A DNA stretch of 64,000 bases, taken from Metallyticus violacea (taxonomy: Eukaryota; Arthropoda; Insecta; Mantodea; Metallyticidae). Made by a program: the position numbers and the translations under genes. The DNA lies in assembly GCA_030762175.1 (NCBI GenBank), contig CM060834.1:66879501-66943500 (forward strand). The letters are read 5' to 3'. This document shows positions 22,801-34,763 of this stretch, one piece after another (position 1 is the first letter of the stretch; every line of letters starts with the position of its first letter). The notes below the pieces were generated by a model. The model did not search any database, had not been told where the DNA came from, and saw only the letters and a program-made list of their open reading frames with translations.

Positions 22801-25800
22801 AGTTTTTTTTTGAAGTTTGGAAACTTCGTTTGAATCACTTTTTTCCGTTCTTATTTGAGATAACTGGTTCTCTTTCATTATACTAGTTTGATAGGCTCAG
22901 TAAAGCATATTATGCGCAAAGAATCTCGAAAAGAAAAAAAATTTTTTCGAAGTTTGGAATCGTCGTTTGAATCACTTTTTTCCGTTCTTATTTGAGATTA
23001 CTGGTTCTCTTTCATTATACTAGTTTGATAGCCTCAGCAAAGCATATTATGCGCAAAGAATCTCGAAAAGAAAAAAAATTTTTTTCGAAGTTTGGAAACT
23101 TCGTTAGAATCACTTTTTTTCCGTTCTTATTTGAGATAACTGGTTATCTTTCATTATACTAGTTTGATAGCCTCAGTAAAGCATATTATGCGCAAAGAAT
23201 CTCGAAAAGAAAAAAAATTTTTTTCGAAGTTTGGAAACGTCGTTTGAATCACTTTTTTCCGTTCTTATTTGAGATTACTGGTTCTCTTTCATTATAGTAG
23301 TTTGATAGCCTCAGAAAAGCATATTATGCGCAAAGAAATTCGAAAAGAAAAAAGTTTTTTTTTGAAGTTTGGAAACTTCGTTTGAATCACTTTTTTTCCG
23401 TTCTTATTTGAGATAACTGGTTCTCTTTCATTATACTAGTTTGATAGGCTCAGTAAAGCATATTATGCGCAAAGAATCTCGAAAAGAAAAAAAATTTTTT
23501 CGAAGTTTGGAATCGTTGTTTGAATCACTTTTTTCCGATCTTATTTGAGATTACTGGTTCTCTTTCATTATACTAGTTTGATAGCCTCAGCAAAGCATAT
23601 TATGCGCAAAGAATCTCGAAAAGAAAAAAAATTTTTTTCGAAGTTTGAAACTTCGTTAGAATCACTTTTTTTCCGTTCCTATTTGAGATAACTGGTTCTC
23701 TTTCATTATACTAGTTTGATAGCCTCAGTAAAGCATATTATGCGCAAAGAATCTCGAAAAGAAAAAAATTCTTTTTCGAAGTTTGGAAACGTTGTTTTAA
23801 TCACTTTTTTCCGTTCTTATTTGAGATTACTGGTTCTCTTTCATTATAGTAGTTTGATAGCCTCAGAAAAGCAAATTATGCACAAAGAATCTCGAAAAGA
23901 AAAAAAAATTTTTTCGAAGTTTGCACACTTCGTTAGAATCACTTTTTTTCCGATCTTATTTGAGATAACTGGTTCTCTTTCATTATACTAGTTTGATAGC
24001 ATCAGCAAAGCATATTATGCGCAAAGAATCTCGAAAAAAAAAATTTTTTTTCGAAGTTTGGAAACTTCGTTAGAATCACTTTTTTTCCGTTCTTATTTGA
24101 GATAACTGGTTCTCTTTCATTATACTAGTTTGATAGCCTCTGCAAAGCATATTATGCGCAAAGAATCTCGAAAAGAAAAAAAATTTTTTTCGAAGTTTGG
24201 AAACTTCGTTAGAATGACTTTTTTTCCGTTCTTATTTGAGATAACTGGTTCTCTTTCATTATACTAGTATGATAGCCTCAGTAAAGCATATTATGCGCAA
24301 AGAATCTGGAAAAGAAAAAAAATTATTTTCGAAGTTTGGAAACTTCGTTAGAATCACTTTTTTTCCGTTCTTAATTGAGATAACTGGTTCTCTTTCATTA
24401 TACTAGTTTGATAGCCTCAGTAAAGCATATTATGCGCAAAGAATCTCGAAAAGAAAAAATTTTTTTTTTGAAGTTTGGAAACTTCGTTTGAATCACTTTT
24501 TTTCCGTTCTTATTTGAGATAACTGGTTCTCTTTCATTATAGTAGTTTGATAGGCTCAGTAAAGCATATTATGCGCAAAGAATATCGAAAAGAAAAAAAA
24601 TTTTTTCGAAGTTTGGAATCGTCGTTTGAATCACTTTTTTCCGTTCTTATTTGAGATTATTGGTTCTCTTTCATTATACTAGTTTGATAGCCTCAGCAAA
24701 GCATATTATGCGCAAAGAATCTCGAAAAGAAAAAAAATTTTTTTCGAAGTTTGGAAACTTCGTTAGAATCACTTTTTTTCCGTTCTTATTTGAGATAACT
24801 GGTTCTCTTTCATTATACTAGTTTGATAGCCTCAGTAAAGCATATTATGCGCAAAGAATCTCGAAAAGAAAAAAATTTTTTTTCGAAGTTTGGAAACGTT
24901 GTTTTAATCACTTTTTTCCGTTCTTATTTGAGATTACTGGTTCTCTTTCATTATAGCAGTTTGATAGCCTCAGAAAAGCATATTATGCACAAAGAATCTC
25001 GAAAAGAAAAAAAAATTTTTTCGAAGTTTGGACACTTCGTTAGAATCACTTTTTTTCCGTTCTTATTTGAGATAACTGGTTCTCTTTCATTATACTAGTT
25101 TGATAGCCTCAGTAAAGCATATTATGCGCAAAGAATCTCGAAAAGAAAAAAATTTTTTTTCGAAGTTTGGAAACGTCGTTTGAATCACTTTTTTCCGTTC
25201 TTATTTGAGATTACTGGTTCTCTTTCATTATAGTAGTTTGATAGCCTCAGAAAAGCATATTATGCACAAAGAATCTCGAAAAGAAAAAAAATTTTTTTCG
25301 AAGTTTGGACTATTCGTTAGAATCACTTTTTTTCCGATCTTATTTGAAATAACTGATTCTCTTTCATTATACTAGTTTGATAGCCTCAGCAAAGCATATT
25401 ATGGGTAAAGAATCTCGAAAAGAAAAAAAATTTTTTCCAAGTTTGGAAACTTCGTTAGAATCACTTTTTTTCCGTTCTTATTTGAGATAACTGGTTCTCT
25501 TTCATTATACTAGTTTGATAGCCTCAGCAAAGAATATTATGCGCAAAGAATCTCGAAAAGAAAAAAAATTTTTTTCGAAGTTTGGAAACTTCGTTAGAAT
25601 CACTTTTTTTCCGTTCTTATTTGAGATAACTGGTTCTCTTTCATTATACTAGTTTGATAGCCTCAGTAAAGCACATTATGCACAAAGAATCTGGAAAAGA
25701 AAAAAAATTTTTTTCGAAGTTTTGAAACTTCGTTAGAATCACTTTCTTTCCGTTCTTATTTGAGATAACTGGTTCTCTTTCATTATACTGGTTTGATAGC

Positions 25801-26812
25801 CTCAGTAAAGCACATTATGCTCAAAGAATCTCGAAAAGAAAAAAAATTTTTTTCGAAGTTTCGAAACGTCGTTTGAATCACTTTTTTCCGTTCTTATTTG
25901 AGATTACTGCTTCTCTTTCATTATAGTAGTTTGATAGCCTCAGAAAAGCATATTATGCTCAAAGAATCTCGAAAAGAAAAAAAATTTTTTTCGAAGTTTG
26001 GAAACGTCGTTTGAATCACTTTTTTCCGTTCTTATTTGAGATTACTGGTTCTCTTTCATTATAGTAGAATGATAGCCTCAGAAAAGCATATTATGCACAA
26101 AGAATATCGAAAAGAAAAAAAATTTTTTTGGAAGTTTGGAAACTTCGTTAGAATCACTTTTATTCCGTTCTTATTTGAGATAACTGGTTCTCTTTCATTA
26201 TACTAGTTTGATAGCCTCAGCAAAGCATATTATGCATAAAGAATGTCGAAAAGAAAAAAGTTTTTTTGCGAAGTTTGGAAACTTCGTTAGAATCACTTTT
26301 TTTCCGTTCTTATTTGAGATAACTGGTTCTCTTTCATTAATCTAGTTTGATAGCCTCAGTAAAGCATATTATGCGCAAAGAATCTCGAAAAGAAAAAAAA
26401 TTTTTTTCGAAGTTTGAAAACCTTGTTTTAATCACTTTTTTCCGTTCTTATTTGAGATTACTGGTTCTCTTTCATTATAGTAGTTTGATAGCCTCAGAAA
26501 AGCATATTATGCGCAAAGAATCTCGAAAAGAAAAAAATTTTTTTTCGAAGTTTGGACACTTCGTTAGAATCACTTTTTTTCCGATCTTATTTGAGATAAC
26601 TGGTTCTCTTTCATTATACTAGTTTGATAGCCTCAGCAAAGCATATTATGCGCAAAGAATCTCGAAAAGAAAAAAAATTTTTTTCGAAGTTTGGAAACTT
26701 CGTTAGAATCACTTTTTTTCCGTTCTTATTTGAGATAACTGGTTCTCTTTCATTATACTAGTTTGATAGCCTCAGCAAAGCATATTATGCGCAAAGAATC
26801 TCGAAAAGAAAA
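22801..26812 (+). repeat. 4013-bp tandem duplication, copy 2
   Basis: Second copy of the preceding unit. The junction lies near 22760-22880, where a CAGCAAAG monomer of the TCATTAATCTAG cassette runs into a GTTTTTTTTTGAAG monomer that in copy 1 is preceded by CAGGAAAG. At the junction the monomer has TTTGAATCACTTTTTTCC where copy 1 has TTAGAATCACTTTTTTTCC, so it is probably a hybrid. After about 26812 the order reverts to that of block A (compare about 1240-1800 and 53340-53880). Confidence 0.92.
26316..26453 (+). repeat. TCATTAATCTAG marker monomer, copy 5
   Basis: At the right end of the second 4013-bp unit; shares AAAGAATGTCG with copies 4 and 6. Confidence 0.9.
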
Positions 26813-27519
26813 AAAATTTTTTTCGAAGTTTGGAAACTTCGTTAGAATCACTTTTTTTCCGTTCTTATTTGAGATAACTGGTTCTCTTTCATTATACTAG
26901 TTTGATAGCCTCAGTAAAGCATATTATGCGCAAAGAATCTGGAAAAGAAAAAAAATTATTTTCGAAGTTTGGAAACTTCGTTAGAATCACTTTTTTTCCG
27001 TTCTTAATTGAGATAACTGGTTCTCTTTCATTATACTAGTTTGATAGCCTCAGTAAAGCATATTATGCGCAAAGAATTTCGAAAAGAAAAAAGTTTTTTT
27101 TTTGAAGTTTGGAAACTTCGTTTGAATCACTTTTTTTCCGTTCTTATTTGAGATAACTGGTTCTCTTTCATTATACTAGTTTGATAGGCTCAGTAAAGCA
27201 TATTATGCGCAAAGAATCTCGAAGAGAAAAAAAATTTTTTCGAAGTTTGGAATCGTCGTTTGAATCACTTTTTTCCGTTCTTATTTGAGATTACTGGTTC
27301 TCTTTCATTATACTAGTTTGATAGCCTCAGCAAAGCATATTATGCGCAAAGAATCTCGAAAAGAAAAAAAATTTTTTTCGAAGTTTGGAAACTTCGTTAG
27401 AATCACTTTCCGTTCTTATTTGAGATTACTGGTTCTCTTTCATTATAGTAGTTTGACAGCCTCAGAAAAGCATATTATGCACAAAGAATCTCGAAAAGAA
27501 AAAAAATTTTTTTCGAAGT
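26813..27519 (+). repeat. Satellite segment parallel to 53400-54110
   Basis: The run from the TCATTAATCTAG monomer to the GATTACTGG / CAGCAAAG monomer is 937-938 bp long here (26347-27285), at 52941-53878 and at 864-1801, so this is a conserved neighbourhood of the marker. Near 27405 the T-tract is shortened to GAATCACTTTCCG. This alters the spacing and lets an open frame run through two monomers. Only satellite is present. Confidence 0.8.
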
Positions 27520-30500
27520 TTGGACACTTCGTTAGAATCACTTTTTTTCCGATCTTATTTGAGATAACTGGTTCTCTTTCATTATACTAGTTTGATAGCC
27601 TCAGTAAAGCATATTATGCGCAAAGAATCTCGAAAAGAAAAAAATTTTTTTTCGAAGTTTGAAAACCTTGTTTTAATCACTTTTTTCCGTTCTTATTTGA
27701 GATTACTGGTTCTCTTTCATTATAGTAGTTTGATAGCCTCAGCAAAGCATATTATGCGCAAAGAATCTCGAAAAGAAAAAAATTTTTTTTCGAAGTTTGG
27801 ACACTTCGTTAGAATCACTTTTTTTCCGATCTTATTTGAGATAACTGGTTCTCTTTCATTATACTAGTTTGATAGCCTCAGCAAAGCATATTATGCGCAA
27901 AGAATCTCGAAAAGAAAAAAAATTTTTTTCTAAGTTTGGAAACTTCGTTAGAATCACTTTTTTTCCGTTCTTATTTGAGATAACTGGTTCTCTTTCATTA
28001 TACTAGTTTGATAGCCTCAGCAAAGCATATTATGCGCAAAGAATCTCGAAAAGAAAAAAAATTTTTTTCGAAGTTTGGAAACTTCGTTAGAATCACTTTT
28101 TTTCCGTTCTTATTTGAGATAACTGGTTCTCTTTCATTATACCAGTTTGATAGCCTCAGTAAAGCATATTATGCGCAAAGAATCTGGAAAAGAAAAAAAA
28201 TTATTTTCGAAGTTTGGAAACTTCGTTAGAATCACTTTTTTTCCGTTCTTAATTGAGATAACTGGTTCTCTTTCATTATACTAGTTTGATAGCCTCAGTA
28301 AAGCATATTATGCGCAAAGAATCTCGAAAAGAAAAAAGTTTTTTTTTTGAAGTTTGGAAACTTCGTTTGAATCACTTTTTTTCCGTTCTTATTTGAGATA
28401 ACTGGTTCTCTTTCATTATACTAGTTTGATAGGCTCAGTAAAGCATATTATGCGCAAAGAATCTCGAAGAGAAAAAAAATTTTTTCGAAGTTTGGAATCG
28501 TCGTTTGAATCACTTTTTTCCGTTCTTATTTGAGATTACTGGTTCTCTTTCATTATACTAGTTTGATAGCCTCAGCAAAGCATATTATGCGCAAAGAATC
28601 TCGAAAAGAAAAAAAATTTTTTTCGAAGTTTGGACACTTCGTTAGAATCACTTTTTTTCCGATCTTATTTGAGATAACTGGTTCTCTTTCATTATACTAG
28701 TTTGATAGCCTCAGCAAAGCATATTATGCGCAAACAATCTCGAAAAGAAAAAAAATTTTTTTCGAAGTTTGGAAACTTCGTTAGAATCACTTTTTTTCCG
28801 TTCTTATTTGAGATAACTGGTTCTCTTTCATTATACTAGTTTGATAGCCTCAGCAAAGCATATTATGCGCAAACAATCTCGAAAAGAAAAAAAATTTTTT
28901 TCGAAGTTTGGAAACTTCGTTAGAATCACTTTTTTTCCGTTCTTATTTGAGATAACTGGTTCTCTTTCATTATACTAGTTTGATAGCCTCAGTAAAGCAT
29001 ATTATGCGCAAAGAATCTGGAAAAGAAAAAAATTTTTTTCGAAGTTTGGAAACTTCGTTAGAATCACTTTTTTTCCGTTCTTATTTGAGATAACTGGTTC
29101 TCTTTCATTATACTAGTTTGATAGCCTCAGTAAAGCATATTATGCGCAAAGAATCTGGAAAAGAAAAAAATTATTTTCGAAGTTTGGAAACTTCGTTAGA
29201 ATCACTTTTTTTCCGTTCTTATGTGAGATAACTGGTTCTCTTTCCTTATACTAGTTTGATAACCTCAGAAAAGGATATTATGCGCAAAGAATCTCGAAAA
29301 GAAAAAAGTTTTTTTTCGAAGTTTGGAAACTTCGTTTGAATCACTTTTTTTTCCGTTCTTATTTGAGATAACTGGTTCTCTTTCATTATATTAGTTTGAT
29401 AGCGTCAGTAAAGCATATTATGCGCAAAGAATCTCGAAAAGAAAAAAAATTTTTTTCGAAGTTTGGAAACGTCGTTTGAATCACTTTTTCCGTTCTTATT
29501 TGAGATTACTGGTTCTCTTTCATTATAGTAGTTTGATAGACTCAGAAAAGCATATTATGCGCAAAGAATCTCGAAAAGAAAAAAGGTTTTTTCGAAGTTT
29601 GGAAACTTCTTTAGAATCACTTTTTTTCCGTTCTTATTTGAGATTACTGGTTCTCTTTCCATATACTAGTTTGATAACCTCAGAAAAGGATACTATGCGC
29701 AAAGAATCTCGAAAAGAAAAAAGTTTTTTTTCGAAGTTTTGAAACTTCGTTTGAATCACTTTTTTTTCCGTTCTTATTTGAGATAACTGGTTCTCTTTCA
29801 TTATATTAGTTTGATAGCGTCAGTAAAGCATATTATGCGCAAAGAATCTGGAAAAGAAAAAAAAATTTTTTCGAAGTTTGGAAACTTCGTTAGAATCACT
29901 TTTTTCCATTCTTATTTGAGATAACTGGTTCTCTTTCATTATACTAGTTTGATAGCCTCAGTAAAGCATATTATGCGCAAAGAATCTCGAAAAGAAAAAA
30001 GTTTTTTTTCGAAGTTTGGAAACTTCTTTAGAATCACTTTTTTTCCGTTCTTATTTGAGATAACTGGTTCTCTTTCATTATACTAGTTTGATAGCCTCAG
30101 TAAAGCATATTATGCGCAAAGAATCTGGAAAAGAAAAAAAATTATTTTCGAAGTTTGGAAACTTCGTTAGAATCACTTTTTTCCGTTCTTAATTGAGATA
30201 ACTGGTTCTCTTTCATTATACTAGTTTGATAGCCTCAGGAAAGCATATTATGCGCAAAGAATCTCGAAAAGAAAAAAGTTTTTTTTTGAAGTTTGGAAAC
30301 TTCGTTAGAATCACTTTTTTTCCGTTCTTATTTGAGATAACTGGTTCTCTTTCATTATACTAGTTTGATAGGCTCAGTAAAGCATATTATGCGCAAAGAA
30401 TCTCGAAAAGAAAAAAAATTTTTTCGAAGTTTGGAATCGTCGTTTGAATCACTTTTTTCCGTTCTTATTTGAGATTACTGGTTCTCTTTCATTATACTAG

Positions 30501-33500
30501 TTTGATAGCCTCAGCAAAGCATATTATGCGCAAAGAATCTCGAAAAGAAAAAAAATTTTTTTCGAAGTTTGGAAACTTCGTTAGAATCACTTTTTTTCCG
30601 TTCATATTTGAGATAACTGGTTATCTTTCATTATACTAGTTTGATAGCCTCAGTAAAGCATATTATGCGCAAAGAATCTCGAAAAGAAAAAAATTTTTTT
30701 TCGAAGTTTGGAAACGTCGTTTGAATCACTTTTTTCCGTTCTTATTTGAGATTACTGGTTCTCTTTCATTATAGTAGTTTGATAGCCTCAGAAAAGCATA
30801 TTATGCGCAAAGAAATTCGAAAAGAAAAAAGTTTTTTTTTGAAGTTTGGAAACTTCGTTTGAATCACTTTTTTTCCGTTCTTATTTGAGATAACTGGTTC
30901 TCTTTCATTATACTAGTTTGATAGGCTCAGTAAAGCATATTATGCGCAAAGAATCTCGAAAAGAAAAAAAATTTTTTCGAAGTTTGGAATCGTCGTTTGA
31001 ATCACTTTTTTCCGTTCTTATTTGAGATTACTGGTTCTCTTTCATTATACTAGTTTGATAGCCTCAGCAAAGCATATTATGCGCAAAGAATCTCGAAAAG
31101 AAAAAAAATTTTTTTCGAAGTTTGGAAACTTCGTTAGAATCACTTTTTTTCCGTTCTTATTTGAGATAACTGGTTATCTTTCATTATACTAGTTTGATAG
31201 CCTCAGTAAAGCATATTATGCGCAAAGAATCTCGAAAAGAAAAAAAATTTTTTTCGAAGTTTGGAAACGTCGTTTGAATCACTTTTTTCCGTTCTTATTT
31301 GAGATTACTGGTTCTCTTTCATTATAGTAGTTTGATAGCCTCAGAAAAGCATATTATGCGCAAAGAAATTCGAAAAGAAAAAAGTTTTTTTTTGAAGTTT
31401 GGAAACTTCGTTTGAATCACTTTTTTTCCGTTCTTATTTGAGATAACTGGTTCTCTTTCATTATACTAGTTTGATAGGCTCAGTAAAGCATATTATGCGC
31501 AAAGAATCTCGAAAAGAAAAAAAATTTTTTCGAAGTTTGGAATCGTTGTTTGAATCACTTTTTTCCGATCTTATTTGAGATTACTGGTTCTCTTTCATTA
31601 TACTAGTTTGATAGCCTCAGCAAAGCATATTATGCGCAAAGAATCTCGAAAAGAAAAAAAATTTTTTTCGAAGTTTGAAACTTCGTTAGAATCACTTTTT
31701 TTCCGTTCCTATTTGAGATAACTGGTTCTCTTTCATTATACTAGTTTGATAGCCTCAGTAAAGCATATTATGCGCAAAGAATCTCGAAAAGAAAAAAATT
31801 CTTTTTCGAAGTTTGGACACTTCGTTAGAATCACTTTTTTTCCGATCTTATTTGAGATAACTGGTTCTCTTTCATTATACTAGTTTGATAGCCTCTGCAA
31901 AGCATATTATGCGCAAAGAATCTCGAAAAGAAAAAAAATTTTTTTCGAAGTTTGGAAACTTCGTTAGAATGACTTTTTTTCCGTTCTTATTTGAGATAAC
32001 TGGTTCTCTTTCATTATACTAGTATGATAGCCTCAGTAAAGCATATTATGCGCAAAGAATCTGGAAAAGAAAAAAAATTATTTTCGAAGTTTGGAAACTT
32101 CGTTAGAATCACTTTTTTTCCGTTCTTAATTGAGATAACTGGTTCTCTTTCATTATACTAGTTTGATAGCCTCAGTAAAGCATATTATGCGCAAAGAATC
32201 TCGAAAAGAAAAAATTTTTTTTTTGAAGTTTGGAAACTTCGTTTGAATCACTTTTTTTCCGTTCTTATTTGAGATAACTGGTTCTCTTTCATTATAGTAG
32301 TTTGATAGGCTCAGTAAAGCATATTATGCGCAAAGAATATCGAAAAGAAAAAAAATTTTTTCGAAGTTTGGAATCGTCGTTTGAATCACTTTTTTCCGTT
32401 CTTATTTGAGATTATTGGTTCTCTTTCATTATACTAGTTTGATAGCCTCAGCAAAGCATATTATGCGCAAAGAATCTCGAAAAGAAAAAAAATTTTTTTC
32501 GAAGTTTGGAAACTTCGTTAGAATCACTTTTTTTCCGTTCTTATTTGAGATAACTGGTTCTCTTTCATTATACTAGTTTGATAGCCTCAGTAAAGCATAT
32601 TATGCGCAAAGAATCTCGAAAAGAAAAAAAATTTTTTTCGAAGTTTGGAAACGTTGTTTTAATCACTTTTTTCCGTTCTTATTTGAGATTACTGGTTCTC
32701 TTTCATTATAGTAGTTTGATAGCCTCAGAAAAGCATATTATGCACAAAGAATCTCGAAAAGAGAAAAAAATTTTTTCGAAGTTTGGACACTTCGTTAGAA
32801 TCACTTTTATTCCGATCTTATTTGAGATAACTGGTTCTCTTTCATTATACTAGTTTGATAGCCTCAGCAAAGCATATTATGCGCAAAGAATCTCGAAAAG
32901 AAAAAAAATTTTTTTCGAAGTTTGGAAACTTCGATAGAATCACTTTTTTTCCGTTCTTATTTGAGATAACTGGTTCTCTTTCATTATACTAGTTTGATAG
33001 CCTCAGCAAAGCATATTATGCGCAAAGAATCTCGAAAAGAAAAAAAATTTTTTTCGAAGTTTGGAAACTTCGTTTATTTCACTTTTTTTCCGTTCTTATT
33101 TGAGATAACTGGTTCTCTTTCATTATACTAGTTTGATAGCCTCAGTAAAGCATATTATGCGCAAAGAATCTGGAAAAGAAAAAAAATTATTTTCGAAGTT
33201 TGGAAACTTCGTTAGAATCACTTTTTTTCCGTTCTTAATTGAGATAACTGGTTCTCTTTCATTATACTAGTTTGATAGCCTCAGTAAAGCATATTATGCG
33301 CAAAGAATCTCGAAAAGAAAAAGTTTTTTTTGAAGTTTGGAAACTTCGTTTGAATCACTTTTTTTCCGTTCTTATTTGAGATAACTGGTTCTCTTTCATT
33401 ATACTAGTTTGATAGGCTTAGTAAAGCATATTATGCGCAAAGAATCTCGAAAAGAAAAAAAAATTTTTCGAAGTTTGGAATCGTCGTTTGAATCACTTTT

Positions 33501-34722
33501 TTCCGTTCTTATTTGAGATTACTGGTTCTCTTTCATTATACTAGTTTGATAGCCTCAGCAAAGCATATTATGCGCAAAGAATCTCGAAAAGAAAAAAAAT
33601 TTTTTCGAAGTTTGGAAACTTCGTTAGAATCACTTTTTTTCCGTTCTTATTTGAGATAACTGGTTCTCTTTCATTATACTAGTTTGATAGCCTCAGTAAA
33701 GCATATTATGCGCAAAGAATCTCGAAAAGAAAAAAAATTTTTTTCGAAGTTTGGAAACGTCGTTTTAATCACTTTTTTCCGTTCTTATTTGAAATTACTG
33801 GTTCTCTTTCATTATAGTAGTTTGATAGCCTCAGAAAAGCATATTATGCACAAAGAATCTCGAAAAGAAAAAAAATTTTTTTCGAAGTTTGGACACTTCG
33901 TTAGAATCACTTTTTTTCCGATCTTATTTGAGATAACTGGTTCTCTTTCATTATACTAGTTTGATAGCCTCAGCAAAGCATATTATGCGCAAAGAATCTG
34001 GAAAAGAAAAAAAATTTTTTTCGAAGTTTGGAAACTTCGTTAGAATCACTTTTTTTCCGTTCTTATTTGAGATAACTGGTTCTCTTTCATTATACTAGTT
34101 TGATAGCCTCAGCAAAGCATATAATGCGCAAAGAATCTCGAAAAGAAAAAAAATTCTTTTCGAAGTTTGGAAACTTCGTTAGAATCACTTTTTTTGCGTT
34201 CTTATTTGAGATAATTGGTTCTCTTTCATTATACTATTTTGATAGGCTCAGTAAAGCATATTATGCGCAAAGAATCTCGAAAAGAAAAAAATTTTTTTTC
34301 GAAGTTTGGAAACTTTGTTTGAATGACTTTTTCCGTTCTTATTTGAGATAACTGGTTCTCTTTCATTATACTAGTTTGATAGCCTCAGTAAAGCATATTA
34401 TGCGCAAAGAATATGGAAAAGAAAAAAAATTTTTTTCGAAGTTTGGAAACTTCGTTAGAATCACTTTTTTTCCGTTCTTATGTGAGATAACTGGTTCTCT
34501 TTCCATATACTAGTTTGATAACCTCAGAAAATGATATTATGCGCAAAGAATCTCGAAAAAGAAAAAAGTTTTTTTTCGAAGTTTGGAAACTTCGTTTGAA
34601 TCACTTTTTTTTCCGTTCTTATTTGAGATAACTGGTTCTCTTTCATTATACTAGTTTGATAGCCTCAGAAAAGCATATTATGCGCAAAGAATCTGGAAAA
34701 GAAAAAAAATTATTTTCGAAGT
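27520..34722 (+). repeat. 7.2-kb tandem duplication, copy 1 (52 monomers)
   Basis: This is the largest duplication in the window. Offsets to copy 2 rise from 7203 (ATGCGCAAACAATC at about 28731/28872 against 35934/36074) to 7621 (GATAGACTCAG, about 29537/37158) to 7759 (about 32578/40337). Copy 1 is therefore shorter by three monomers near 29000-29220 and by one monomer near 31815. It contains segments of block A (27.5-30.5 kb), of the 1936-bp unit (31.6-32.8 kb) and of the 1523-bp unit (33.2-34.7 kb), so it is itself a composite. Confidence 0.9.
31715..31853 (+). repeat. Hybrid monomer marking a one-monomer deletion
   Basis: The left part has AAATTCTTTTTCG, as in the monomer at about 39355-39495. 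The right part has GGACACTTCG and CCGATC, as in the next monomer of that copy. Compared with 39367-39642 one 138-bp unit is missing, and the switch lies within CGAAGTTTGGA. Confidence 0.85.
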
Positions 34723-34763
34723 TTGGACACTTCGTTAGAATCACTTTTTTTCCGATCTTATTT
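34625..34763 (+). repeat. Hybrid monomer at the junction of the 7-kb tandem pair
   Basis: The left part has CAGAAAAG, AATCTGG and AAATTATTTTCG, as in the monomer near 42420-42530. The right part has GGACACTTCG and TTTTTTTCCGATC, as in the monomer near 27521. The switch falls within TTTTCGAAGTTTGGA. This marks the exact boundary of the duplication. Confidence 0.85.

Noticed and set aside
27285..27590. Longest open frames, 101-102 codons (also 53878-54186 and 54848-55156)
   Set aside because: Again TTG-initiated satellite. They are longer only because a GATTACTGG/CAGCAAAG monomer is in phase with the next one.
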